From: G963677185 sp963677185
GTDB taxonomy: Bacteria; Bacillota; Syntrophomonadia; Syntrophomonadales; Syntrophomonadaceae
Reading direction: 5' to 3'
Assembly: GCA_963677185.1 (NCBI GenBank)
Contig: OY781889.1
Location: 2,728,001-2,792,000, forward strand
DNA length: 64,000 bases
The notes under the pieces are model-generated. The model was not told where the DNA came from. It did not search any database and saw only the letters and a list, made by a program, of their open reading frames with translations. Position numbers and translations under genes: made by a program. The first letter of the stretch is position 1; each line of letters opens with the position of its first letter. Below are positions 26,670 through 36,609 of the stretch, in pieces.

Positions 26670-27338
26670 CTAGATGAAAAAAGTTATAGTATCCAGCAAA
26701 CCCACCATCGCATTCAGCACCGGCCCCAGAACCAGCCCGATCAGGCTCTGATTGCCAATCGGAACGATCAGTATAATAAGAATCAGCAATCCGTATCGCT
26801 GTACCGACTCCAGCTTCTGGTTGCCGGATTCGGATAAAAAACCGCCCAGGATTTTGGAGCCGTCCAAAGGAGGCACCGGAAGCAGGTTAAAGAGCATCAA
26901 CACCAGATTAATCCATATAAATGGCTCCAGAATGATCAAGCCGTAATTGACCGCAGTTAAATATGAATACGGAATCATCAGCTTGTAGGCAATCATGGAA
27001 ATAAATGCCAGGGCCAGGTTCATGGCCGGTCCGGCCAGGGATACCAGCATCATGCCGGTTCTGATGTTTATTTTCTCGAATTTGTACGGATTTACCCCCA
27101 CTGGCTTGGCCCAGCCAAAACCGGCCAATAACAACATCAAGAAGCCTATCCAGTCAATATGCGGCAAAGGATTAATGGTCAGCCGTCCTTCAAGTGCCGG
27201 GGTGTCGTCGCCTAATAAAGAAGCCACCTGGCCGTGGGCATACTCGTGAAAGGTCAGCCCTACTAGAATCGCTGGCAGGAGAATAACCCTGCTTAGTATT
27301 TCATTTAGAATTCCGTTCACCTCATTTATCTCCTTCAA
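26670..27338 (-). CDS. site-2-protease-like (M50) membrane metalloprotease
   Basis: 222 aa with about six hydrophobic segments. The zinc motif is FHEYAHG (HExxH) in the first helix, and the third ligand is in PPLDGSKIL near the C terminus. The conserved GRLTINPLPHIDWIG lies between. Similar proteins (YwhC/YydH class) are common next to scpAB in Bacillota; substrate unknown. Its start overlaps the end of the fusion gene upstream by 17 bases. Confidence 0.9.
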   Translation of the reverse strand: MKEINEVNGILNEILSRVILLPAILVGLTFHEYAHGQVASLLGDDTPALEGRLTINPLPHIDWIGFLMLLLAGFGWAKPVGVNPYKFEKINIRTGMMLVSLAGPAMNLALAFISMIAYKLMIPYSYLTAVNYGLIILEPFIWINLVLMLFNLLPVPPLDGSKILGGFLSESGNQKLESVQRYGLLILIILIVPIGNQSLIGLVLGPVLNAMVGLLDTITFFI

Positions 27339-29961
27339 TTTCGTTGAATATGCCCTGGTCTATCCACTTTCGGACCAGGTCCAGCTCCTGTTCCTTGCCG
27401 GCAGCCAGACCGTCCAGCCGGGCTTTATACAATGCGGTCTTGATGCTCGCGAAAGCCGGCCCCGGCTTCAAACCCATCGCAATCAGGTCCTTTCCGCTGG
27501 CCGCCACTTTTATCCGGGCGTTTTTGTCCAGGTACTCCACGATCCGATCCCAGGTCCTGGCGTCATGAACGCAGAGCAGCAAATAAATCATCATATCATG
27601 CGAATATTCGCTTATTATTTCGTGAATAGACGACAGAGTGGGATCGTTAACGCTGAACTGCGTTGCGATGCCAGGAATAATGTCTGCCATCTCTATACAC
27701 TTGCGCGCGTAATTATCAAAAGGACAGCGCCGTATAATGGCCTCGCGCTGATCGGCTTCCACTTTTTCTACAATAATCATAAAATAAATCAGCCAGGGCC
27801 GCACGTCCAGAGTATAGTACCGCTCTTGCCACCAGCCAATCACCGCCGGAACGCGCTTAAACGTTTCAATTGAGATATTTTCCATTGACACTTCGGGTAA
27901 TATATACTCCCAGACCCCGATTTCATGCATTCTTTCCAGAGCTGGCAATGGCTTTTTTTCATTCAGAATGAGTATCAGCTCATTCAGGATTCGTTTCAGC
28001 GATAATTTACCCAGCAGCCGCCGTTCGACCGCATCCATAGCGAAGCGAAGCGTATCCGGTTCAATAATCATATTGTAACGCTGTTCAAATCGAATAGCCC
28101 GTAAAATCCTGGTGGGATCCTCAACAAAACTAAGGTTATAAAGGATGCGGATGTAGTTTTGCTCAATATCCCGGCGGCCTCCATAATAGTCAATCAGTTC
28201 CCCGAAGCGCTGCGGATTGAGGCAGATAGCCAGAGTATTAATGGTGAAATCCCGCCGGAACATGTCTTCTTTAATTGAAGAATCACTCACCATGGGCAAA
28301 GCGGCCGGATATTCATAATATTCGGTGCGAGCGGTGGCCACATCAATTTTGCTGCCGTCATCAAGAAGGATCACGGCCGTCTTAAAACGATCGTGAATCC
28401 GCACCCGGGCTCCCCACTCATCTGCAAGCTCCCTGGCAAAGGTGGGACCGTCTCCTTCGACCACAACATCCACATCAAAATTGGGCACCTGCATAATGAG
28501 ATCCCGTACAAATCCCCCTACACAGTATACCGGATAAGACAAACGTTCTCCGGCCTCGCCGGCTTTGACTAGAATTTCTACTACCGCGGCAGGCAGGTGT
28601 GTTTTAATCATCTGCCCGATGTCCTGGTAGCTTTTATCTTCCGCCTCGAAAAGGTAGGTGTAATCTTCCGGATAGTCATGCCCATGAAGAGTTCGCAATA
28701 TGTCGGTTCGAGACACTATCCCGATTATCGCTCCCTGCCGTATAACCGGAAGACGCCCGATATCGTGTTCCACCATCATGGATTGCAGTTCCGCCAGAGA
28801 AGTGTCCGGCCCCACTGAAAGGACATTGGTGGTCATGAATCCCTTTACCGGGGCATGGCCAAGGTTATGCAGAATGGCCTTATCCACATCCCGCCTGGAT
28901 ATCACTCCCACCATCCGGTCATCATCAACTACCGGCATGCCAGTATGTCCATGGCGCAGCATTATACGCCCGGCCTCCTCCATGCTGAGACGTGAGGCCA
29001 CCGTTTTAACCGGCGAAGACATAATATCCCGGGCCCGAAGCGGAGGGTGGATCCACTCTTGCAGGTTTTTAACCAGCATATCCACAACGCTCATCACGCT
29101 TTGATCCCTGACCACCGCAGCAGCCGCCCGTTCATGCCCGCTCCCGCCCAGAGGCTTGAGAACTTCGTTTACCTTGGCATTGGGCACCCGGCTGCGGGCA
29201 ACCACGTGGATGCGATCATCCATCAGGGCAATGGTAAAAACCACGTCCGAGTTTTTCATTTCGAACAGGCGGTGGGTTACCAGATCCATACCCGGTATGT
29301 AATGGGGAACTTCGGCTACGGCCATAATTACTTCGATGTTGTTAATGCGATGCATCATCGCCGAGTCCAGGAAGGCCTGCAGCAGCCTCACCTGCTCGCC
29401 GCTGAATGAATGCTCGATAAATGTATTGACTACCGACAGGTTGGCCCCGCATTCCAGCAAGTATGCCGCCGCATAGGCGTCACGGGCGGTGGTAGTGGAA
29501 AACATCAGGCTGCCGGTATCTTCGTATATTCCCAGGGCCAATATCGTTGCATCAAAGGCGTTTATGGGCAGACCTTTTTCCTTGATTCTTTCCACCATTA
29601 TTGTGGTGGTCGCCCCGACTCTTTGTACATCCCTCAAGGAACAGGACACATCGCTTTCCGAAGGGGGATGGTGATCATAGACATGGAACTCGATTCCCGG
29701 CTGTTCGGCCAGGTCCTGAAGCTGCCCCAGGCGATGCCCGTTGGCTGTATCGACCACGATCACCCTTTTTACGCCTGAAGTATCAATTTCCCTGGGAGTT
29801 TTAATCACAACCGAGTCTTTGTACAGAGCCATGAAATTTTTAACATTTTTCGATAAGGTGCCCGAGAATACCTTGACCGCTCCCGGATATAGCTTGCCGG
29901 CGGCCACCATCGCAGCCAGCCCGTCAAAATCCAGAACCGTATGTGATGTAATTATCTCCAT
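27322..29961 (-). CDS. DHH-CBS-CCA/A-adding tRNA nucleotidyltransferase fusion
   Basis: 879 aa. Residues 1-310: DHH phosphoesterase with DFDG near residue 11, VVDTANGH, YDHHPP (DHH 96-98) and the DHHA1 tail GGSGHERAAAA. Residues about 310-430: a pair of CBS domains, likely sensing adenine nucleotides. Residues about 470-870: class II poly(A) polymerase / CCA-adding head with VGGFVRDL, FDVDVVVEG (catalytic carboxylates) and RRDFTINTLA, then RNA-binding helices. In Aquifex an enzyme with this layout adds the terminal A while a separate enzyme adds CC; whether this one adds A or CCA cannot be read here. Confidence 0.92.
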   Translation of the reverse strand: MEIITSHTVLDFDGLAAMVAAGKLYPGAVKVFSGTLSKNVKNFMALYKDSVVIKTPREIDTSGVKRVIVVDTANGHRLGQLQDLAEQPGIEFHVYDHHPPSESDVSCSLRDVQRVGATTTIMVERIKEKGLPINAFDATILALGIYEDTGSLMFSTTTARDAYAAAYLLECGANLSVVNTFIEHSFSGEQVRLLQAFLDSAMMHRINNIEVIMAVAEVPHYIPGMDLVTHRLFEMKNSDVVFTIALMDDRIHVVARSRVPNAKVNEVLKPLGGSGHERAAAAVVRDQSVMSVVDMLVKNLQEWIHPPLRARDIMSSPVKTVASRLSMEEAGRIMLRHGHTGMPVVDDDRMVGVISRRDVDKAILHNLGHAPVKGFMTTNVLSVGPDTSLAELQSMMVEHDIGRLPVIRQGAIIGIVSRTDILRTLHGHDYPEDYTYLFEAEDKSYQDIGQMIKTHLPAAVVEILVKAGEAGERLSYPVYCVGGFVRDLIMQVPNFDVDVVVEGDGPTFARELADEWGARVRIHDRFKTAVILLDDGSKIDVATARTEYYEYPAALPMVSDSSIKEDMFRRDFTINTLAICLNPQRFGELIDYYGGRRDIEQNYIRILYNLSFVEDPTRILRAIRFEQRYNMIIEPDTLRFAMDAVERRLLGKLSLKRILNELILILNEKKPLPALERMHEIGVWEYILPEVSMENISIETFKRVPAVIGWWQERYYTLDVRPWLIYFMIIVEKVEADQREAIIRRCPFDNYARKCIEMADIIPGIATQFSVNDPTLSSIHEIISEYSHDMMIYLLLCVHDARTWDRIVEYLDKNARIKVAASGKDLIAMGLKPGPAFASIKTALYKARLDGLAAGKEQELDLVRKWIDQGIFNEIEGDK

Positions 29962-29994
29962 AACGGTGTTCTCCTGTCAGGTGCGAGGCCGCAT

Positions 29995-30417
29995 TTATTC
30001 GTCAATATCCGCTTTATCCCCGTTCTCTTCCTTCTCATCTGTTGAATCAGCCTTATCAAGCTTAACGGTCTTGTCAGTATCGCTTGCACTTTCCTTGCTG
30101 GACCTGCTCGTCTTTCCAGCGGTCTTTCTCCCCTGCAGGCGAGCGACTTCAGTCCTGAGCTCCTTGATCTCCTTGCGATACTTGCGGTTCTTCTTGGTTT
30201 CTTCCCTCATCTGCCGGCTGATTCCCATAACCTTAACTGTGTTAATAAGATACATGGTGATAAGACCAACTGCGGCAGCTACGAGAGCAACCACCCACAG
30301 AGGCACTTCCGGACTGACCCAGTAAAGAAACGCCACCTGAACCGCCGCGGTATTCTGGAATGCAAACACCGCCACCGCCGCTGCAAATAACAGCGCTATA
30401 ACTACGTTGAAAGACAT
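29995..30417 (-). CDS. LapA-domain (DUF1049) membrane protein
   Basis: 140 aa. Two N-terminal hydrophobic segments with FAFQNTAAVQVAFLYW between them are typical of LapA-domain proteins. A coiled coil (EETKKNRKYRKEIKELRTEVARLQ) and a highly charged Lys/Asp/Glu tail follow. Cellular role unknown in Bacillota. Confidence 0.82.
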   Translation of the reverse strand: MSFNVVIALLFAAAVAVFAFQNTAAVQVAFLYWVSPEVPLWVVALVAAAVGLITMYLINTVKVMGISRQMREETKKNRKYRKEIKELRTEVARLQGRKTAGKTSRSSKESASDTDKTVKLDKADSTDEKEENGDKADIDE

Positions 30418-30500
30418 TGTTTTCCTCCCTGGCTGAACTGGCTATATTTAAGCCTGTTGCTATTATAATGAACTCGCCGCATCATAACAATAACGAATGA

Positions 30501-30527
30501 CCGGCTTCACCATTACAGTGAAGCCGG
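30501..30527 (-). terminator. hairpin downstream of secF
   Basis: A perfect 10-bp inverted repeat CCGGCTTCAC / GTGAAGCCGG with a 7-base loop lies about 45 bases after the secF stop on the minus strand, followed by T-rich but interrupted sequence. Probably the end of the long ruv-que-sec gene series. Confidence 0.6.
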
Positions 30528-30572
30528 CCGGCAGTTCGATAATTATTATCCGGTGATTATGCCTCCGCCGCT

Positions 30573-31433
30573 CTATGCTTTGGCATCGTAGCGGGTGCGG
30601 ATTTCGTAATACATGGGGCTGGCCACGCAAATCGACGAATACATACCGAACAGGAAGCCAATCAGCAGGGTCATTACCAGGCCTTTCAGGGTTTCTCCCC
30701 CGAAGGCCAGCAGCATAATCAAGGGCAGCAGAACCGTCATAACAGTATTAACCGAACGCGTAATGGTCTGCAACACACTCTTATTAAGCAAATCCCCCAG
30801 TTCTTCCTTCTTGCGGGCCTTGAGATTTTCGCGCACCCGGTCAAAAATAACGATGGTATCGTTTATGGAATAACCGATGATGGTCAGGATGGCTGCAATG
30901 AAGGCGCTGTTGATCTCCCACTGGAAGAACGAATAAATGGAAAGCACAATCAGCACATCATGAATGAGAGACATCACCGCTGCCACCCCGAAAGTCCATT
31001 CGAAGCGGAAGGTTATATACACCAGCATGAGCACGATGGCGATTAAAACAGCGTATATAGCGTTCCTGGTCAGCTCGCTGCCGATTATGCCCCCGACCGA
31101 GTCGGCGCTTAACAGAATCGTCTCAGGATACTTGTCAGCCAGGGCCTGGGTTACGGCCGCAGTCTGGGTTTGATCAAGCTCCGCGGTGCGGATATAGAAT
31201 TCGGAGCCGCTCTTTTGCACCGTTATATCCTTATCAAGGCCAACACTCTTTACTATATCCTGAACGTCGGCAGCTCCGGCTTCAGCATTTACTCTGTACA
31301 ATAACAGGGATCCGCCGGTAAAATCGATGCCCGGGTTGAAGCCGTTTATAAACATTGAGATAATTCCCGGAATAATAATAGCCAGGGAAAAAACATAAAA
31401 CCATTTTCTTTGCTTTATAAAATGCATCTTCAC
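30573..31433 (-). CDS. secF: protein translocase subunit SecF
   Basis: Membrane partner of SecD that drives late steps of Sec export with the proton gradient. 286 aa, six membrane segments. NPGIDFTGGSLL follows the first helix, and IGYSINDTIVIFDRVREN is the SecD/F signature helix. Six bases behind secD. Confidence 0.97.
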   Translation of the reverse strand: MKMHFIKQRKWFYVFSLAIIIPGIISMFINGFNPGIDFTGGSLLLYRVNAEAGAADVQDIVKSVGLDKDITVQKSGSEFYIRTAELDQTQTAAVTQALADKYPETILLSADSVGGIIGSELTRNAIYAVLIAIVLMLVYITFRFEWTFGVAAVMSLIHDVLIVLSIYSFFQWEINSAFIAAILTIIGYSINDTIVIFDRVRENLKARKKEELGDLLNKSVLQTITRSVNTVMTVLLPLIMLLAFGGETLKGLVMTLLIGFLFGMYSSICVASPMYYEIRTRYDAKA

Positions 31434-31439
31434 CCCTCC

Positions 31440-32648
31440 TTATACGCCGTACCAGCGGTTATCGGTAATAACATCGGCACACAATGAGAGGAAGTAGCGG
31501 GTGAATCCCAGTGCTACTACCAGGGTGGCGATAATACCTATGGACAGGGTTACGGCAAATCCCTTGATTGGCCCGGTGCCAAACCAGATCAGAACTCCGG
31601 CCGCAATCAAGGTGGTGAGGTTGGAGTCGAGAATGGTCCAGAAGGCCCTGGAAAATCCGGAGTCTATGGATGCCTTCAGGCTCTTGCCCCAGCGCAGTTC
31701 TTCTTTTACATGCTCGTAGATAATAATGTTGGCATCGACTGCCATGCCTATTGATAGGACAAAGCCTGCAATACCGGGAAGGGTCAGCACGGCTCCCAGA
31801 ATTGCCATAGTCCCCAGCACCAGAATTGCGTACAGGACCATGGATACATCGGCTACCAGGCCAGCCATGCGATAGTAACCCACCATGAAAATAAGAATGG
31901 CTACCAGCCCCAACAGACCGGCTTGAATGCTCATCCGGAGGGAATCAGCTCCGAGAGTCGGTTCAACGGTTCTTTTTTCCATTATTGAGAATGACACTGG
32001 CAGAGCACCGGAACGGAGCTGCAGCGCCAGGGTGTTGGCTTCTTCGGCGGTGAATTTACCCCCGCTTATTTCGGCATTGCCGTCACTGATAACGCTGGAT
32101 ACCGACGGTGCGCTAATCACTTTTTTGTCCAGAACGATGGCTATCCGTTTGCCCACATTGGCTTGAGTCGCGGCTGCAAATAGCTTGGCGCCCTCTGCAT
32201 CGAATTCCAGGGTGACTGCATATTCGCCGCTCTGTGTGTTCTTGCGCACCTGGGCGTCTTTTAGATTGGCTCCGGTTACCAGGATTTTACCCTGTTCGTC
32301 TTGAAATTCCAGCTGAGCGGTATTCTTGATTATGTTCACGGCATCTTCAGGATTGGCCACCCCGGCAAGGTCGATTACTATTCGATCGGTTCCCTGCGGA
32401 TACACCTGTGGTTCCTTCACACCCAACTGGTCGATACGGTTGCGCATGATTTCCACGGATTTCTTGATGGTGTCCTCGGTTACCTTCTCCGTAGTGCTTT
32501 CTTTTGCTTGCAGTACTATATGCAGCCCGCCCTTAAGATCGAGCCCCAGGTTGAGACGGTCCATTATTGGCTGGTAGCAAAAGTACGAAGCCATAGCCAG
32601 TGCGACTACAATCGCCAGGATAATGGCGGCGCTTTGGTTTTTTCGCAC
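31440..32648 (-). CDS. secD: protein translocase subunit SecD
   Basis: 402 aa, six membrane segments and a large outer P1 domain. The N-terminal LGLDLKGGLHIVLQA and the MRNRIDQLGVKEP motif mark the P1 domain, and SIGMAVDANIIIYEHVKEEL is the conserved transmembrane signature. Slightly short compared with proteobacterial SecD but normal for Bacillota. Confidence 0.97.
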   Translation of the reverse strand: MRKNQSAAIILAIVVALAMASYFCYQPIMDRLNLGLDLKGGLHIVLQAKESTTEKVTEDTIKKSVEIMRNRIDQLGVKEPQVYPQGTDRIVIDLAGVANPEDAVNIIKNTAQLEFQDEQGKILVTGANLKDAQVRKNTQSGEYAVTLEFDAEGAKLFAAATQANVGKRIAIVLDKKVISAPSVSSVISDGNAEISGGKFTAEEANTLALQLRSGALPVSFSIMEKRTVEPTLGADSLRMSIQAGLLGLVAILIFMVGYYRMAGLVADVSMVLYAILVLGTMAILGAVLTLPGIAGFVLSIGMAVDANIIIYEHVKEELRWGKSLKASIDSGFSRAFWTILDSNLTTLIAAGVLIWFGTGPIKGFAVTLSIGIIATLVVALGFTRYFLSLCADVITDNRWYGV

Positions 32649-32678
32649 TATTCCTCCTCCTTTTTTCTTGATGATCTA

Positions 32679-33338
32679 TTACACAAGGCGCAAGTCATTG
32701 ATGTACAATACGAACTCACAGCCTAGAAATTCCGCGGCATGCCGGCAGAGCGTCATCCGGCTCATAAATATTTCGAAGTATTCCATGACCTGGCAATAAG
32801 CGGTATCAACATTGAGCCTCAAAATGATGAGTTTGGCGGCTCCATCGACCTCCAGGCCTACTTTTGTGACCGCATAGTTCACTCTTTCATGAATGCCTGC
32901 TACCTGGCCGTTAAGGTAACGGACCCGGTTGCGATGCACGTGAGCCTTGTCAGCCAGGATTAAAGCAGCAGCAATATTATTAACTGGCAAGCCGATGCCC
33001 TCATCATGATTGCCGATGGCCGAACAAACCAGGGAAACCTCGTCATCTTCCATGCCCATTTTCCTGAGCAGGTACATGGCCATCAGAGCCCCGCTCTGGC
33101 TGTGTCCGTTGCGGTTTACAATATTGCCGATGTCGTGCAAATAACCGGCAATGCCAGCCAGTTCAGCACTGCGTTCATCATAACCAAGAAAAAGCATGAT
33201 CTTCTGTGCCAGGCGGGATACCATCTTGATATGCACCGGACCGTGATCGGTTAAGCCAATGGCCGCCAGATGCTCGTTGCTCTTTTCTATAAATGTGTTA
33301 ACCCGTGCATCTTCTTTAATGCCTGCGAGGGTCACCAT
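32679..33338 (-). CDS. HD-domain phosphohydrolase
   Basis: 219 aa. The HD motif is in GYLHDIGNIVNRNGHSQ, with an upstream histidine in HIKMVSRLAQ and later IGNHDE as further metal ligands. The C-terminal part is not recognised. HD proteins at this position, between yajC and secD, recur in clostridial genomes; the substrate, possibly a nucleotide, is unknown. Confidence 0.85.
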   Translation of the reverse strand: MVTLAGIKEDARVNTFIEKSNEHLAAIGLTDHGPVHIKMVSRLAQKIMLFLGYDERSAELAGIAGYLHDIGNIVNRNGHSQSGALMAMYLLRKMGMEDDEVSLVCSAIGNHDEGIGLPVNNIAAALILADKAHVHRNRVRYLNGQVAGIHERVNYAVTKVGLEVDGAAKLIILRLNVDTAYCQVMEYFEIFMSRMTLCRHAAEFLGCEFVLYINDLRLV

Positions 33339-33339
33339 T

Positions 33340-33615
33340 CTATTTCTTGTCCGCTGCGCCGATGGCCCGTTTCAGAAACTCGATTTCGACCCCGTCGGCA
33401 ACTTTGACCATGATAGTTTCGTCTTTAACCTTGGATATTTCACCCTTTATCCCGCCGATGGTGGTTACAGGGTCGCCTCTTTTCAGTTCGGACACCATGT
33501 CCTTGTGTTTCTTGTCCTGTCTTTTGCGGGGCAGGATCATGAAAACATAGACAATCACCATAAAGACGCCTACCCAGACAACCATTTGGATGGTCGGATC
33601 GGATAAATCCATCAT
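33340..33615 (-). CDS. yajC: preprotein translocase subunit YajC
   Basis: 91-aa SecDF accessory protein with one N-terminal membrane helix, then FMILPRKRQDKKHKDMVSEL and GDPVTTIGGIKGEI, the family signature. It lies between tgt and the sec genes as in most bacteria. Confidence 0.96.
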   Translation of the reverse strand: MMDLSDPTIQMVVWVGVFMVIVYVFMILPRKRQDKKHKDMVSELKRGDPVTTIGGIKGEISKVKDETIMVKVADGVEIEFLKRAIGAADKK

Positions 33616-33724
33616 TAACCTCCCTTTCTGCTCGACATTATATTACCGCAGGAAAACGGCCAGACATACCGGCCGGTTCCTCCGCTTGCGGTCTGCCTCT
33701 TGATAAAAGCGGCGCCGCCACTTT

Positions 33725-34849
33725 TCAGGGCCCTCCCATACCGTTCCGGCGATAGCGGGAATAAAAGCTGCTGCGGTATATATCCAGCTCTTCTTTCTGT
33801 ATTGCTTCCCGTATTTCAGCCATCATGTTCACCAGAAAATAAACGTTATGGTATGTAATTAAATGGTGAGCCAGGATTTCGCCAGCTTTTACCAAATGAC
33901 GAAGATAAGCCCGGCTATAATTTTGGCACACATAGCAGCGACATTCAAGGTCAAGCGGCAAAAAATCCTCTTTATATAATGCATTGCGCACCACCAAGCG
34001 CCCGCTGGAGGTGATGGCGGTTCCATGACGGGCCATGCGGGTCGGCAAAACGCAGTCAAACATGTCAATTCCGCGTTTGACTCCCTCAATCAAGTCTTCA
34101 GGCTCACCCACACCCATCAAGTAGCGAGGCTTGGTTTCCGGCATCAATGGAACTACCGTATCCAGCATGGCATGCATCTCATTCTTGCCTTCGCCTACGC
34201 TCAGCCCGCCAATTGCATATCCAGGAAGATCTATGGAACAGATTTGCGCCGCGCTCTGACGGCGCAAATCTTCAAATGTCCCGCCCTGAATAATACCGAA
34301 CAGGGCCTGATCCGTTCGCTGCTGCGCAGCCCGGCAGCGTTCAGCCCAGCGGCTGGTTCGCTCCACCGCTTTACATGCTTCTTCATAGCTGCACGGATAT
34401 GGAGCGCATTCATCAAAACACATGATAATATCCGCTCCCAGGGCCTCTTGAATTGCCGTGGCCTTTTCCGGAGTCAAATAATGACGGGAGCCGTCAATAT
34501 GCGATGAAAACCAGACTCCATCCTCGTCTATCTTGCGCAGGGCGCTCAGGCTGAAAACCTGAAAGCCGCCGCTGTCAGTAAGAATAGAGCCCTTCCAATT
34601 CATAAAGCGGTGCAAGCCTCCGGCTTTGCGAACAATATCCTCACCGGGCCGCAGGTAAAGATGGTAGGTGTTGGCCAGAATTATTCCGGCATGCATTTCC
34701 TCCAGGTCGGAGGGGTCAAGGGCCTTAACCGTTGCCTGGGTGCCAACGGGCATAAATACCGGGGTGGCAAAGGAGCCGTGCGCGGTTTTGATCTCGCCGG
34801 TGCGCGCCCGGCTGTTGCTATCTTGCTTGTGTACCGTGAATTCGAACAT
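33725..34849 (-). CDS. tgt: queuine tRNA-ribosyltransferase
   Basis: Exchanges guanine-34 of GUN-anticodon tRNAs for preQ1. 374 aa. Active-site motifs: ILTDSGGFQVFSL, PRYLMGVGEPEDLIEGV and the nucleophile region FDCVLPTRMARHGTA; zinc ligands are C-x-C-x2-C followed by a histidine (CRCYVC, then AHHLITYHN). Part of a queH-queA-tgt queuosine group. Confidence 0.98.
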   Translation of the reverse strand: MFEFTVHKQDSNSRARTGEIKTAHGSFATPVFMPVGTQATVKALDPSDLEEMHAGIILANTYHLYLRPGEDIVRKAGGLHRFMNWKGSILTDSGGFQVFSLSALRKIDEDGVWFSSHIDGSRHYLTPEKATAIQEALGADIIMCFDECAPYPCSYEEACKAVERTSRWAERCRAAQQRTDQALFGIIQGGTFEDLRRQSAAQICSIDLPGYAIGGLSVGEGKNEMHAMLDTVVPLMPETKPRYLMGVGEPEDLIEGVKRGIDMFDCVLPTRMARHGTAITSSGRLVVRNALYKEDFLPLDLECRCYVCQNYSRAYLRHLVKAGEILAHHLITYHNVYFLVNMMAEIREAIQKEELDIYRSSFYSRYRRNGMGGP

Positions 34850-34878
34850 TTATTCTCACCTTTGCCAACCAGTCTATT

Positions 34879-35991
34879 TTACAGTATTAACATGGCGTCG
34901 CCGTAGCTGAAGAAGCGGTAACCGCTCTCAACTGCGTGGCGGTATGCCTGCATAATAATATCATATCCGGCAAAAGCTGCAACCAGCATCATCAATGATG
35001 AGCCCGGCAGATGAAAGTTGGTAAGCAGTCCGTCAGCTGCCTTGAATTTGTAGCCGGGATAGATAAAGCAGGAGGTTTTGCCGCTGCCAGCCTTGAACAT
35101 CCCTTCCTCATCGCAGATAGTCTCCAGGGTCCGCATTGCTGTGGAACCCACGGCTATCAAGCGGCCCCCGCAGTTACGGGCGCTGTTAAGAGCAGTTGCT
35201 GTCGCCGTGGTCATTTCGTAGTATTCGGCATGCATCCGGTGCTCCCGGATATCGTGACTGTGAACCGGCCTGAAAGTTCCCAGGCCTACGTGCAGCAGCA
35301 CATATTCTATGGCAACACCTTTTTGTTTGAGGGCGTCCAGCATTTGAGCTGTAAAGTGCAGTCCAGCTGTCGGAGCAGCTACTGAACCACGGTTTTCTGC
35401 AAACACAGTCTGGTAACGCTCCCGGTCCAGCTGTTCGTCAGCCCGGTCAATATAAGGAGGCAGGGGCACATGCCCGGCCTTGTCCATAAAATCGTAGACA
35501 TTGCCGGTTCCTTCAAAACGTACTATCCTCATACCGGGTTCGGGAAGGACTTCATCTATCCAGGCGCATGCCCCTTCGCAGCCGGGGAATTTTATGCGAT
35601 GCCCTGGTTTTAGCCGTTTCGCCGGTCTCACCAGGGCCCGCCACCGGTCTGCGGCATTATTTTCGGCTTCCAGCAAGAAGAGCTCCACCTGTCCGCCGCT
35701 ATCCTTCCTCCCAAGCAAACGGGCCGGCATAACCCTGGTTTTGTTCAAAACCAGCGTGTCGCCAGCCTCCAAAAAATCGATGATATCGGGGAAATGACCA
35801 TCACGAATAATTCCATCTCTGCGGTTTACAGCCATAAGCCTGGATGTTCCACGCTCTTCAGGCGGATACTGGGCAATGAGGTGCGCAGGCAGATCGAAAT
35901 GATAGCTTTCCAGCCTGTACAGATCAGGAATATGCTTGCTCTCCAAACCAGGTGACGGTTCGGTGCCTCCAGGCTGTTTCATCGTGCTCAC
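34879..35991 (-). CDS. queA: S-adenosylmethionine:tRNA ribosyltransferase-isomerase
   Basis: Adds the cyclopentane precursor from SAM to preQ1-tRNA, giving epoxyqueuosine. Core motifs: HLIAQYPPEERGTSRL, DTLVLNKTRVMPARL, AAPTAGLHFT and TNFHLPGSSLMMLV. An N-terminal stretch of about 25 residues is not found in most members; starts at GTG 35991 (4-base overlap with queH) and ATG 35982 are both possible. Confidence 0.96.
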   Translation of the reverse strand: MSTMKQPGGTEPSPGLESKHIPDLYRLESYHFDLPAHLIAQYPPEERGTSRLMAVNRRDGIIRDGHFPDIIDFLEAGDTLVLNKTRVMPARLLGRKDSGGQVELFLLEAENNAADRWRALVRPAKRLKPGHRIKFPGCEGACAWIDEVLPEPGMRIVRFEGTGNVYDFMDKAGHVPLPPYIDRADEQLDRERYQTVFAENRGSVAAPTAGLHFTAQMLDALKQKGVAIEYVLLHVGLGTFRPVHSHDIREHRMHAEYYEMTTATATALNSARNCGGRLIAVGSTAMRTLETICDEEGMFKAGSGKTSCFIYPGYKFKAADGLLTNFHLPGSSLMMLVAAFAGYDIIMQAYRHAVESGYRFFSYGDAMLIL

Positions 35992-36533
35992 GATTTCTTC
36001 ACCTTTGGTGCAAAGCGTTCCACTTCGCTATAGATGCATCCGCAGTATTTTTGCATATAAAAGCCCATTTCACGGGCTTTTTGCCTTCCAGCGTCAAAAC
36101 CCGGCCTGAAATCCCGGTACAAGAAAGGAACCGAGTATCGCTCGCCAATGCTCTCGCCGAGCTCCCATATCATTTCGTGTTTTTGGTAGCGGCTGACCAG
36201 CAGAGTGCTTGTAAATGCGTCGAACCGGCCTTTCCTTGCATAACGGGCAGCGGCTTCCAGGCGCAATGCATAACAATAATAACAGCGGCGGCTCTCCCGG
36301 AAGCTCACTTCACGGAAGTACTCCTCCGGACAATAAGACGGCTCATATAGCATTTTCAGGCCGTAACGGCCAGCCAGCATTTCCACCGACTGCCGGCGCT
36401 GCTGGTATTCAGTATATGGATGAATGTTGGGATTGGCATAATAACCCATCAGCTCCAGGCCTTCACCTTGAAGCTGCTCCACCGGGAATACCCCGCAGGG
36501 ACCGCAGCAGATGTGGAGCAATACTTTCTTCAT
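35988..36533 (-). CDS. queH: epoxyqueuosine reductase QueH
   Basis: Reduces epoxyqueuosine-tRNA to queuosine-tRNA, the oxygen-independent-family alternative to QueG. 181 aa. Cysteines of the QueH metal/FeS sites are visible in LHICCGPCG (N terminus), RRCYYCYALRL (middle) and KYCGCIYSE (C terminus). Coupled to queA by a 4-base overlap. No preQ1 riboswitch was recognised upstream. Confidence 0.94.
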   Translation of the reverse strand: MKKVLLHICCGPCGVFPVEQLQGEGLELMGYYANPNIHPYTEYQQRRQSVEMLAGRYGLKMLYEPSYCPEEYFREVSFRESRRCYYCYALRLEAAARYARKGRFDAFTSTLLVSRYQKHEMIWELGESIGERYSVPFLYRDFRPGFDAGRQKAREMGFYMQKYCGCIYSEVERFAPKVKKS

Positions 36534-36609
36534 GGACTGGCACCTGTTTCTTCATATTAAATGTCTATATGTATTAACGTGACAGCCTTGTGACAGCTAG
36601 CCGGCAAAC

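Noticed and set aside
36534..36609. preQ1 riboswitch ahead of queH
   Set aside because: The short gap between ruvB and queH shows no class I preQ1 stem-loop and A-rich tail that I could support.
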